A stretch of DNA of 14,161 bases from Candidatus Woesearchaeota archaeon CG11_big_fil_rev_8_21_14_0_20_43_8 (GTDB lineage Archaea > Nanobdellota > Nanobdellia > Woesearchaeales > CG08-08-20-14): positions 1 through 14,161 of the forward strand of contig PCVE01000009.1 of NCBI GenBank assembly GCA_002762705.1, read 5' to 3'. Every line of letters begins with the position of its first letter. The stretch's first letter is position 1. A program made the translations under genes and the position numbers. The notes below the pieces were generated by a model. The model ran no database searches, was not told where the DNA came from, and was given only the letters and a program-made list of their open reading frames with translations. Shown piece by piece: positions 6,257 to 14,141 of this stretch.

Positions 6257-7798
6257 ATGCCTAGAATACTGACTGCAGGAGAGCAGGATGAGCTTGACAG
6301 GCTCATATCTGAGAAAAAGCACTATGAGCTTATGTCTTTCTGCTCTATACTTCTTGATGATACTGGATCCACAGAGAATCTGAAGAAAGGACTTACTACT
6401 TTTGCCAGCTACATCAAAAAAGACATGAGTGAACAGGATATCAAGAAGCTTATAGACATCCTTGGAAATGCTGAAGCAATGTTGCTCAAGTTTGAATCCG
6501 CGACAGACCGTTTCATCGAGACAGGGAATGGATCAAGACTCCATGATATGCTTGAATTATCAAAGATCTATGGCAGAGTGGGTGTGATGAAGAAGATCAA
6601 AGAATATGATCCTACCTGGATGTCGGATGATGAATTCTTAAGTTATATCAAAGAGGAATCACTGCTGCGAAGTCTCATCGGAAAAGATAACGAAGGCTTC
6701 TATCTGGATGGCACAGTACTTGAAGAGATCGAGAAACTACCAGGACAAAAAAAGATTTTCCATGATGCGATTGAGAGATTGGAAAAAGGCGGAAACAGAA
6801 ATCTCACAAAGATGTTGCTTTTGGCAAAAGCGAGTGATGATAAGAAAGCAGTCGAGAAGTATAGAAAAAAGATCGATGCGCTTGGTGATCGCGAAAAAAT
6901 TGATGATGCGATTGAGAGATATATGCAGGATAATGGAATGCGTTACCGAAAGAAGGTACAGAAAGGAGATAGAGATCCATTATATCCAATTGCAAGCCAT
7001 CTCTTTATCGGAAAGGATGCAGACAAAAGACGGATCGCGATCAAAGAGAATCTTAGGTTATATCTCAACTTCTCAAAAACAGATGGTTATTCAGATGAGA
7101 AGAGATTTCTTGAAGAGCTTGACCATCCTGGCATAGTGAGATTGCTCGGTAGTTTTGAAGCAGATGGAATCGAGTTCCTCAAACTCGATTTTCTTGAAGG
7201 CAAGACATTGGCTGAATATATCAAACCAGATAATCTATTGCCAGCAGAAGAATCCATGCGTATAATTGGTGAGCTATCAGACATCATAGATTATATGCAT
7301 TCGAAGAATGTATTCTACATGGACACAAAGGACAAGAATGTGATATACGATGGGCACAATGTCAAACTTGTCGACTTTGGGATGGCTCAGTCTATTGATG
7401 GTGACTTGGATGATGGCACATATGTGACTTCCTTGCTATCGACACCAAAGTATGTCCCGCCGGAGATGGCGCTGCATTTTAGGTCATATGCTAAATCAGA
7501 TGTGTTCCAACTTGGGATACTGTTCCATGAATTGCTGACTGGCACGCATCCATTCGCGGTGCATAATTTCAGGACGGGTGATGCATATAGAGAAAGCGAA
7601 ATCATCAAGTATTCTCTTGCTAATGTCTATAACGGAAGAGATAGAGAACATGACGTATTGAAAGAGAATGCTGATCTTGACACACTGCTTGGTGAGATGC
7701 TTGAGAAAGACCATAAAAAAAGACCAAGTCCAAAAGAGATCAATTGTCAGCTTGGAAAGATAAAAGAGAGATACATCGAGGGAAAAAATGCAAGATAG
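6257..7798 (+). CDS. Hanks-type Ser/Thr protein kinase with an N-terminal helical-repeat domain
   Basis: A 513-aa cytoplasmic protein kinase. Residues 1-240 are helical and contain repeat-like units: the segment at about 86-122 (RLHDMLELSKIYG...) resembles the one at about 174-210 (NLTKMLLLAKASDD...), suggesting TPR-like repeats for partner binding. The kinase domain runs from about 245 to 505. It has AIK with Lys263, LDHPGIVRL after helix C, the catalytic loop YMDTKDKN with Asp356, Lys358 and Asn361 (Tyr-Met-Asp in place of His-Arg-Asp), DFG at Asp373, PPE at 401-403 in place of APE, SDVFQLGILFHELLTGTHPF, and the closing RPSPKEI. All catalytic residues are kept, so it is probably active. The Gly-rich loop is degenerate: only HLFIGKDADK is seen before Lys263. 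The last 11 nt overlap the pyruvate kinase start. No membrane segment or extracellular sensor is present. The target is unknown. Confidence 0.9.
   Translation: MPRILTAGEQDELDRLISEKKHYELMSFCSILLDDTGSTENLKKGLTTFASYIKKDMSEQDIKKLIDILGNAEAMLLKFESATDRFIETGNGSRLHDMLELSKIYGRVGVMKKIKEYDPTWMSDDEFLSYIKEESLLRSLIGKDNEGFYLDGTVLEEIEKLPGQKKIFHDAIERLEKGGNRNLTKMLLLAKASDDKKAVEKYRKKIDALGDREKIDDAIERYMQDNGMRYRKKVQKGDRDPLYPIASHLFIGKDADKRRIAIKENLRLYLNFSKTDGYSDEKRFLEELDHPGIVRLLGSFEADGIEFLKLDFLEGKTLAEYIKPDNLLPAEESMRIIGELSDIIDYMHSKNVFYMDTKDKNVIYDGHNVKLVDFGMAQSIDGDLDDGTYVTSLLSTPKYVPPEMALHFRSYAKSDVFQLGILFHELLTGTHPFAVHNFRTGDAYRESEIIKYSLANVYNGRDREHDVLKENADLDTLLGEMLEKDHKKRPSPKEINCQLGKIKERYIEGKNAR
7778..7782 (+). promoter_or_regulatory. 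Shine-Dalgarno for pyruvate kinase inside the kinase gene
   Basis: GAGGG lies 5 nt before the pyruvate kinase ATG and within the last codons of the kinase gene. Together with the 11-nt overlap it supports coupled translation of the two proteins. Confidence 0.65.
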
Positions 7799-8792
7799 AA
7801 AACTTGGCTTGATCTGCACACTTGGGACCACGACAGACCCAAAAGATGTATTGGAAGAAATGTATGCTTGCGGGATGACATGCGCAAGGATAAATACTGC
7901 CTATGCAAGCATCGATGATTATAAGAGACGGATCGACATACTCAGATCCATATCTGACATCCCGGTGATGCTCGACCTGAAAGGGCCGCAGATACGAGTG
8001 ATGTGTGATGGATTATACACGATAAAAAATGGTGATGAGTTCAAGGCAGGATTCTATAACGAACCAGTCCACTTCTCTCAGGATTTCTATGATGATATAT
8101 CAAACGGTGACGCAATCCTTTTTGAAAACGGCACTATCGAGACAGTGATCAAAGACAGATGCGATTCAGAGATCCTGCTTGAGATAAAAGATGCAGGCGA
8201 AGGAGTGTTCAAAAGCCACATGGGTGTGAATGTGCCTGGGAAACATCTTGATGTGCCAAAACTAACAAGCAAAGACCTTGAAGTGTTGGATTTTGCTATT
8301 GATATAAACGCAGAATATATCGCATTATCATTTGTTAGAGATCCAAGTGACTTGATACATCTTCATTCAGTTATCAAAGAAAAAAACCAATATTATTCAC
8401 CAGGGATATGTGTGAAGATTGAAGATCGATTAGGCATTGGAAATCTAGAAGAAATAATAAAAACTGCAAAAGAGAATGAGATTGAACTTTCAGTCATGAT
8501 CGCGCGCGGCGACATGCATGTGGAAGTTCCTTATGAGAAAGTGCCGATGATACAGAAGGCGATAATCAGGATGTGCAAAAAATATGATGTCACAGCCATC
8601 ACTGCGACAGGCCTTCTTGATTCTATGAAAAAGAACAAAAAGCCAGCACGTTCCGAAGTCGCTGATCTCGCGAATGCTGTTCTTGATGGGACAGATGGCG
8701 TGATGCTTTCAGGGGAATGCTCTAACTCGAAATATCCTGTCGAGGCTGTGCGAACTGCGAAAAGGATCATCGATGAATACAGTATAGAATGA
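7788..8792 (+). CDS. pyk: Pyruvate kinase, short form lacking the C-terminal domain
   Basis: Converts phosphoenolpyruvate and ADP to pyruvate and ATP. Recognised by LDLKGPQIR (62-70), the GVNVPGKHLDVPKLTSKD block (146-163), SFVRDPSD, KIED with catalytic Lys210 and metal ligand Glu212, MIARGDMHVE with metal ligand Asp242, ITATGLLDSM (271-280) and ANAVLDGTDGVMLSGE (295-310). At 334 aa it ends just after the barrel, whereas usual enzymes are about 470 aa, so the C-terminal effector domain is missing. The stop is clean and the B-domain is present (about 71-145). The monovalent-cation region is altered: RINTAYA replaces RLNFSHG and GPQIR replaces GPEIR. These changes, and Gly275 where Gln is usual, suggest a divergent enzyme, possibly K+-independent. 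It is translated from a start overlapping the protein kinase gene. Confidence 0.9.
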   Translation: MQDRKLGLICTLGTTTDPKDVLEEMYACGMTCARINTAYASIDDYKRRIDILRSISDIPVMLDLKGPQIRVMCDGLYTIKNGDEFKAGFYNEPVHFSQDFYDDISNGDAILFENGTIETVIKDRCDSEILLEIKDAGEGVFKSHMGVNVPGKHLDVPKLTSKDLEVLDFAIDINAEYIALSFVRDPSDLIHLHSVIKEKNQYYSPGICVKIEDRLGIGNLEEIIKTAKENEIELSVMIARGDMHVEVPYEKVPMIQKAIIRMCKKYDVTAITATGLLDSMKKNKKPARSEVADLANAVLDGTDGVMLSGECSNSKYPVEAVRTAKRIIDEYSIE

Positions 8793-8821
8793 TGCGTATC
8801 AGCACAGAAGATGAGGCTAAA

Positions 8822-8832
8822 GCTTTATATAC
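8822..8832 (+). promoter_or_regulatory. TATA box of the DNA polymerase gene
   Basis: GCTTTATATAC, with TAAA just upstream as a BRE-like element, centred about 29 nt before the ATG at 8857. This is textbook spacing for a leaderless archaeal mRNA, and no Shine-Dalgarno is present. Confidence 0.72.
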
Positions 8833-8856
8833 GTCAATTCTTATTCTTTTACCACT

Positions 8857-11157
8857 ATGAAAGGCTTCATCGTGCATCCCACGTATAAGATAGAAGGAGA
8901 CAAGACATTTGTCCACCTATTTGGCAGGCTGGAGAATGGCGAGTCATTTCTGATCATAAATGAATACAAGCCATATTTTTACATACGAAAAAAAGACCTG
9001 CAGAAAGTGATCGGGATGGGGCAGGAGGTTAAATTTGAATATGAGAAAGGAGATTTCAGGACTGTAGATGGAGATAGCGCGATCAAACTGGTCGTCAACA
9101 CACCTAAAGATGTCCCGAAACTCCGCCGGGAACTTGAAGGTATCCACACATTCGAATCCGACATCCGTTTCCCATATAGATACATGTTCGACCAGGATAT
9201 AAAAGGAATAATTGAGTTTGAAGAAGGGGCATTCAAAAAAGGTATTTTTGTTGACAGGATATATGAGAACATCGAAGTAAAGGGCGGCGAACAATATGAT
9301 GTGAAGCTGAAGACACTTTCAATCGATATCGAGACAGACATGAAAGCAGATAATATATTCGCGATATCTTTCTGGTGCGATGGATTCAAGAAAAGCATGA
9401 TCATATCAGACAATACCTCATTAAAAGACGCGGTCTGCTTCCCATCGGAAAAAGAGTTATTGATAAATTTCAAAGAGAAGATCTGGGAGATAGATCCAGA
9501 CATAATCACGGGATGGAATGTGATCGACTTCGACTTAAAAGTGCTGCAGGAAAGATTCAGGCACTATAACATCCCATTCAACATCGGAAGGATAGATTTT
9601 GAGGTAAGGATAACTTCATATGATGATTTTTTCAGAGAAAGCAGTGCGTCAGTCGCTGGACGGATGGTGCTTGATGGCATATCACTTCTCAAGAACAATT
9701 TCATAAAGCTACAGGATTATAAGCTGCACACCGCAGCGATGACATTTCTAAAAGAAGGGAAATTGATCGAAAGCGATTCACGATTCGATGAGATCCAGAG
9801 ATTGTATGCAGAAGATCAGCAGAAACTTGTGGATTATAATCTGAAGGATGCAGAGCTTGTCATGCGGATACTTGAAGCAAAGAACCTCATCTCGATCACG
9901 ATAACACGTTCTTTGATAACAGGCATGCAGATGGACCGCGTGGATGCGTCGATCGCTTCATTAGATTCATTATATCTTAGAGAGACGCGAAAGAAAGGCA
10001 TTGTCTGTCAGTCCATGGTAACGTCTGATTCTGATGAGAGGATAAAAGGTGGATATGTGATGGATCCAGAAAGCGGCATCTATGACTATGTGATTGTCCT
10101 TGACTTCAAGAGCTTATATCCAAGCATAATCCGCACATTCAACATCGATCCATTGACATTCAGTGCAGACGGACCTATCGTCGCTCCTAATGACGCGCAT
10201 TTTGACGCAGAAGACGGGATAATGCCTATGCTTATCAAAAGGCTTTGGGCACAGCGTGATATCGCGAAGAAACAGAAAGATGATGTCGCAAGCTACGCGA
10301 TAAAGGTCACGATGAACTCATTTTTCGGAGTGCTCGCGAACCCGATGTGCAGATTCTATAATCTTGATGTCGCGAACGCGATCACATCTTTTGGAAGATA
10401 TATCATCAAAGAGACATCAAAGATCCTCCAGAAACGTGGCCATAAAGTCATATATGGCGACACAGATTCCATTTTCATCGACGCGAAAGCGAAATCTCTT
10501 GAAGAAGCGGATAAGATCGGAGTGGACATACAAAAACACATCAATGCATACTTTGATGAATATGTGAAGACTGAATTCAAGCGCGAGAGTTTCCTTGAGC
10601 TGGAATATGAGAAAGTGTTCGTGCGTTTCATACTTCCGAAAGTCAGGCATGGTGAAGGCGGAGCCAAGAAGAGATACGCAGGCTTGGTCATCAAAGATGG
10701 AAAAGAAGAGATAAAATTCACTGGACTTGAATTTGTCAGACGTGATTGGACAAAACTTGCGAAGAAGTTCCAGCTTGAACTGCTCGACAAGGTGTTCCAC
10801 AAGCAAGAAGTGGCTGAATATGTCAAGGATTTCATAGCGGGACTAAAGGACGGAAAGTTCGATGATCTTCTGATCTATGTCAAGGCTCTGCGAAAACCGA
10901 TCAGTGAATACACAAGGACCACACCGCCGCATGTCAAGGCCGCGATGAAGATGAAGAAAGTTGAGAGCAGAATAATTAAATATTATATGACTATAGATGG
11001 TCCAGAGCCAGAAGAGAATCGCAAGAATGACATAGATTATGACCATTATATCCAGAAACAGCTTAAGCCGATAGCGGATTCTATCCTTGTATTTTTCGAT
11101 ATCTCTTTTGATGACCTCGAGACTGGTTCTACACAGAAGACACTATTTGGATATTAA
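8857..11157 (+). CDS. polB: Family-B DNA polymerase (Pol II/PolB-like) with C-terminal clamp-binding peptide
   Basis: Replicative or repair DNA polymerase with 3'-5' exonuclease, 766 aa, of normal family length and without inteins. Exonuclease motifs: Exo I LSIDIET (Asp157, Glu159), Exo II NVIDFDLKVL (Asp226), Exo III YNLKDAEL (Tyr327, Asp331). Polymerase motifs: A DFKSLYPSIIRTFNIDP (Asp416), B KVTMNSFFGVLANP, C YGDTDS (Asp535, Asp537). Proofreading and synthesis should both be active. The motif A wording (SLYPSIIRTF-IDP) is like bacterial Pol II and related archaeal enzymes more than the Pyrococcus type. The protein ends in QKTLFGY, which fits the PCNA-interacting pattern Q-x-x-hydrophobic-x-x-aromatic, so it should be tethered to the sliding clamp. 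It stands alone behind its own promoter, converging on the lipoprotein gene with a 22-nt gap. Confidence 0.95.
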   Translation: MKGFIVHPTYKIEGDKTFVHLFGRLENGESFLIINEYKPYFYIRKKDLQKVIGMGQEVKFEYEKGDFRTVDGDSAIKLVVNTPKDVPKLRRELEGIHTFESDIRFPYRYMFDQDIKGIIEFEEGAFKKGIFVDRIYENIEVKGGEQYDVKLKTLSIDIETDMKADNIFAISFWCDGFKKSMIISDNTSLKDAVCFPSEKELLINFKEKIWEIDPDIITGWNVIDFDLKVLQERFRHYNIPFNIGRIDFEVRITSYDDFFRESSASVAGRMVLDGISLLKNNFIKLQDYKLHTAAMTFLKEGKLIESDSRFDEIQRLYAEDQQKLVDYNLKDAELVMRILEAKNLISITITRSLITGMQMDRVDASIASLDSLYLRETRKKGIVCQSMVTSDSDERIKGGYVMDPESGIYDYVIVLDFKSLYPSIIRTFNIDPLTFSADGPIVAPNDAHFDAEDGIMPMLIKRLWAQRDIAKKQKDDVASYAIKVTMNSFFGVLANPMCRFYNLDVANAITSFGRYIIKETSKILQKRGHKVIYGDTDSIFIDAKAKSLEEADKIGVDIQKHINAYFDEYVKTEFKRESFLELEYEKVFVRFILPKVRHGEGGAKKRYAGLVIKDGKEEIKFTGLEFVRRDWTKLAKKFQLELLDKVFHKQEVAEYVKDFIAGLKDGKFDDLLIYVKALRKPISEYTRTTPPHVKAAMKMKKVESRIIKYYMTIDGPEPEENRKNDIDYDHYIQKQLKPIADSILVFFDISFDDLETGSTQKTLFGY

Positions 11158-11179
11158 AAAAGAGTTAAAAAAAATAAAA
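11158..11179 (-). terminator. Oligo-T terminator after the lipoprotein gene
   Basis: The 22-nt convergent gap reads on the minus strand as TTTTATTTTTTTTAACTCTTTTT, a strong archaeal oligo-U terminator for the lipoprotein transcript, directly after its stop. On the plus strand it is A-rich, so it would not end the polB transcript, whose terminator is not evident. Confidence 0.65.
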
Positions 11180-14008
11180 TCACTTCTGCATATCCAATAC
11201 AGAAGCTGGCGCTCCTTTTCCTGCAGCTGGACTTCCTGCTTTTAGGTTGTAGTCACCTACAGAACCAAACGCGGGTTTCACAAACTGTGGATCTGCATGG
11301 ATGTTCCCTGTGCCAAACGATGATATCTGGCCTGAAGTGTATTCATTATTTCCATGCTCGACAGCGACGGAATTAGGATAATAGAACACGCTGTCCTTTA
11401 TATCCAAGACCATGCTTGGCGCAAAGAATATCCTTGAATTGCTGCCTGATGACCGGAATATAGAATCCTTGACAGTCAAATCGATAGGGATATTTGGATC
11501 ATCGTACTGCATGTAGATTGAATACGCATTGCTTCGTTGGAAGTCGACAGTGACATGATCGATCGTGAACTTGTCATGCGCTTTGTCAGTGCTAAGCACC
11601 ATCGCGGCCCATGCGGTGTTCTCGTTGCTTCCATCACCAGTGCCATAGATAAGTGTGTTCTTGACGCTGCTTGGACCGTGCCAGAGCTTGACACCATCTG
11701 CGAAATTGTTCGCGACGACGCAGTTCTCGATATGTGTGTTCGACGATTTAGAATCCAGACCATCGCCACGATTGTGCTCGACAACAGTATCATATACATA
11801 TATCGGTCCAGCTGATTCTTCAAGACCAAGACCATCAGGCCTGTCATACGGGCTCGGACCGGGTCCGCCCTGGTAATAGTGGCCGTTGTAAGATAGATCG
11901 CAACCGCGGATAAGGACATTTCTCCATCCGCCGAATTTGCCGTCAGGACCGCCGATCGATCCAAAACCAGTGTAACCAATCGATGAATTCTCGATAGTGA
12001 TATAATTCGGATCAGATAGATCGATGCCGAACTCATCGACGTGATGGATGTACATGTCGAGGATCATTATGTGTTCGTTCAGACCCTCACCGGATATGCC
12101 TTCCCTGAAATTCGCGCCATTGTTGCTTGTGACTTCAAGGCCTTCTATCCACAGATAATCGTTCGCTCCGATATCGATGCCGGAATAGAGGTTGTTCCTT
12201 CCTGCAAGAACAGGACGTTTGCCATCCAGTTTCACGCCTTTTATGACAATCCAATTATTCGCGTTGCCTGATGCTTCGATAGTCAGCATATCATCGTAAT
12301 ATGCGCTCATGACATAAGTGCCTGGCATGATGAACAAGGTATCGCCTGCTTTCAATTGTTTTGAGGCATGGCCTGGTGTAGCCCAAGGCTTGCTTTGCGA
12401 TCCATCGTTTGAATCAGAGCCGCTTTTGGAGACATAATATTTATTGCCGTTCGCAACAACAGGAGGAGAGACTGGCTGTGTACCTGAATCACCGGTGCTG
12501 CCGGATGAACCAGTATCGCCTGTGCTTCCTGAATCACCGCTGCCAGTATCGCCAGAGTCGCTTGTGTCTGTACTGCCTGTATCTTCGCTTCCTGAACCAG
12601 TGCCAGTGTCGTCACCAGATCCAGTATCATCAGAACCGCTATCACCAGTATCGCTTGATCCATCATCGCCACTGCTTGTGCCTTCAGAATCATCTGAGCC
12701 AACGTCTCCAGAACTGGAAAAATCACCATTGGCCACTTGTTTTGCAGTATACTCATTGTCTCCAATGACCAACGCGACATCAGAGTTTGGCAATCTGATC
12801 GTCGGACTTGTGATCGTGAAATCGACTGATGGTGAAATAAACACTTTTGTGTTTGTCCCGGTCGATTTCAAGAACACCTCATCCATGTCAAGTGTTATCT
12901 TTGTGTTGCGATTATCATACTGTGCATACATCAGATATTGATTGCTTGCAGTGTTCTTGATTGTGACTTTTTCGAATGTGTAAGTAGAATCGGTCTTATC
13001 AGTATCGATGATGACAGACACACCTGGGTCGGTCACGACTTTTCCGACAGAGATCAGAGTATTCTTTACTGTCGCATCACCGCCATTCATCTGCAGACCT
13101 GTATCTTCATTATCAGTGATCTTACATCCGTTGACTTCAAGATCACCAACATCAGTCATAAGTCCACTGCCAGTGCTTCTTGTGATACGTGTATCAAGAA
13201 ATTTCACATCACCAGATGCTTCAACTAAAGCCCCATGTACTTCAGAATACGGATTCGCATTGCCACCATTGAAATAGCGACCAGCATAGTATATATCGGT
13301 ATTTGAGACAGCAATGTTATCGTTTCCGACAGCGCCTTCTTCTATATCTATTGAGTAGCTCCCAGTGTATTTTATCAAAGAATTCCTGATCTCAACATTC
13401 TGGACATCCGAAAAGAGAAAAGCATTCTCATCGATGTGATGTATGTATAGGTTATCAAAAACGATGTTGCTTGCGGAATCAGCGATTATTCCGCTTCTGA
13501 ATGGAGCTTTCTTGTTACTCCTTATCTCGAGATCCTTTATCAAGACATATTCTGTGTCTGATAGATCCATAGCAGCACCAAGATTATCCATGCCCTGTAT
13601 CTTCGGCCGTTTGGTTCCATCCAGCTGACCTTCTATTATTATCCAATTGTCCTCTGTTCCGGATGTAGGCATCATTATGTCTGCATCGGATTTCTTGATT
13701 GTATAGGTGCCGTAGAGTATGATCAATTTGTCGCCAGCTTTCAACTGCCTTGAAGCATAACCTGGCGATTTCCAGGGTTTGTCTTTTGTCCCTGGATTTG
13801 TGTCTTTTCCTTTTGGAGAGACATAATATGTATTCCCCGTATTGGTGATCTTCTCAGAAGGGAGATATACGGCATAACCAAGCTTTGTGTTTCCGTTCTC
13901 TTTCAGATAGTCGGTCTTGTATACAATATCTTCAGTTGTCTTGCAACCGACAAATATCATTGTGAATAATAGCAGAACTAATATTATTGATATTTTTTTC
14001 AATCCCAT
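11180..14008 (-). CDS. Surface lipoprotein with two homologous right-handed beta-helix domains
   Basis: A 942-aa secreted protein. The start ATG at 14006-14008 has an AGGTGA Shine-Dalgarno 5 nt upstream; the GTG three codons earlier lies within that element. Signal: KK at 4-5, a hydrophobic core 6-20, and the lipobox-like F-V-G-C with Cys22 as the lipid-anchoring site. Domain 1 (about 59-427) opens with NTYYVSPKGKD; a Ser/Gly/Asp/Thr-rich acidic linker follows (about 428-518); domain 2 (about 522-942) opens with NKYYVSKSGSD. Each has the DUF1565-type beginning (AGD-LFI-PGTY), then beta-helix coils with IHH(I/V)DE, NS-I-YTG and NTLI landmarks, and each ends with a P-N-S ... NEYT segment. Domain 2 alone continues into a GNIHADPQF...GSPAAGKG tail. 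Such folds bind or cleave polysaccharides. Lys754 in GLDSKSSN could suggest PL9-like lyase chemistry, but this is weak. Probably a cell-surface carbohydrate-interacting protein. Confidence 0.88.
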   Translation of the reverse strand: MGLKKISIILVLLLFTMIFVGCKTTEDIVYKTDYLKENGNTKLGYAVYLPSEKITNTGNTYYVSPKGKDTNPGTKDKPWKSPGYASRQLKAGDKLIILYGTYTIKKSDADIMMPTSGTEDNWIIIEGQLDGTKRPKIQGMDNLGAAMDLSDTEYVLIKDLEIRSNKKAPFRSGIIADSASNIVFDNLYIHHIDENAFLFSDVQNVEIRNSLIKYTGSYSIDIEEGAVGNDNIAVSNTDIYYAGRYFNGGNANPYSEVHGALVEASGDVKFLDTRITRSTGSGLMTDVGDLEVNGCKITDNEDTGLQMNGGDATVKNTLISVGKVVTDPGVSVIIDTDKTDSTYTFEKVTIKNTASNQYLMYAQYDNRNTKITLDMDEVFLKSTGTNTKVFISPSVDFTITSPTIRLPNSDVALVIGDNEYTAKQVANGDFSSSGDVGSDDSEGTSSGDDGSSDTGDSGSDDTGSGDDTGTGSGSEDTGSTDTSDSGDTGSGDSGSTGDTGSSGSTGDSGTQPVSPPVVANGNKYYVSKSGSDSNDGSQSKPWATPGHASKQLKAGDTLFIMPGTYVMSAYYDDMLTIEASGNANNWIVIKGVKLDGKRPVLAGRNNLYSGIDIGANDYLWIEGLEVTSNNGANFREGISGEGLNEHIMILDMYIHHVDEFGIDLSDPNYITIENSSIGYTGFGSIGGPDGKFGGWRNVLIRGCDLSYNGHYYQGGPGPSPYDRPDGLGLEESAGPIYVYDTVVEHNRGDGLDSKSSNTHIENCVVANNFADGVKLWHGPSSVKNTLIYGTGDGSNENTAWAAMVLSTDKAHDKFTIDHVTVDFQRSNAYSIYMQYDDPNIPIDLTVKDSIFRSSGSNSRIFFAPSMVLDIKDSVFYYPNSVAVEHGNNEYTSGQISSFGTGNIHADPQFVKPAFGSVGDYNLKAGSPAAGKGAPASVLDMQK
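12455..12724 (-). repeat. Low-complexity coding repeat: acidic Ser/Gly/Asp/Thr linker
   Basis: About 90 codons of the lipoprotein gene made almost only of Ser, Gly, Asp, Thr and a few Glu, with irregular repeats such as DTGS, GDTGSGDS and GDSGS, ending in a Pro/Val segment (QPVSPPVV). It joins the two beta-helix domains and is likely flexible, negatively charged and a candidate for O-glycosylation or Ca2+ binding. Confidence 0.8.
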
Positions 14009-14013
14009 ACTTA

Positions 14014-14019
14014 TCACCT
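14014..14019 (-). promoter_or_regulatory. Shine-Dalgarno that fixes the lipoprotein start
   Basis: AGGTGA on the minus strand, 5 nt before the ATG at 14006-14008. The same arrangement is seen at rpl21e, and it rules out the overlapping GTG as the start. Confidence 0.7.
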
Positions 14020-14049
14020 AAAAATCGATAATATTTATAAGAAAACTGG

Positions 14050-14060
14050 TTATATAAAAA
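14050..14060 (-). promoter_or_regulatory. TATA box of the lipoprotein gene
   Basis: Minus strand TTTTTATATAA, centred about 47 nt before the ATG, predicting a leader of about 20 nt that keeps the AGGTGA site. A nearer AT-rich box (14032-14044) would remove the Shine-Dalgarno and is less likely. Confidence 0.55.
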
Positions 14061-14141
14061 CATTTCCATATAACGGGCTAATATGAAACCCTCTCCACTC
14101 ATTTGTACAATTTAACACGAGAAAACGCATTATCTCGATGG

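Noticed and set aside
7788..8792. Pyruvate kinase as a truncated pseudogene
   Set aside because: The barrel and B-domain are complete, catalytic residues are intact and the frame ends cleanly, followed at once by the polB promoter; no remnant of the missing domain follows.
11690..11830. Lipoprotein domain 2 as a proven PL9 polysaccharide lyase
   Set aside because: DGLDSK-type motifs occur in many non-enzymatic beta-helix proteins, and the calcium-binding Asp set could not be confirmed by eye.
11476..12036. Second minus-strand frame of 186 codons within the lipoprotein gene
   Set aside because: Different frame of a well-supported gene; its low-complexity Ser/Met-rich composition is typical of a shadow frame.
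12444..12941. Plus-strand 165-codon open frame rich in Pro, Ser and Val
   Set aside because: It is the antisense of the acidic linker in the lipoprotein gene; reading Ser/Gly/Asp/Thr codons backwards gives Pro/Ser/Val. No start signal and no recognisable fold.
14083..14115. Tiny plus-strand ORF of 10 codons at the window edge
   Set aside because: No ribosome-binding site, no promoter and no recognisable product.
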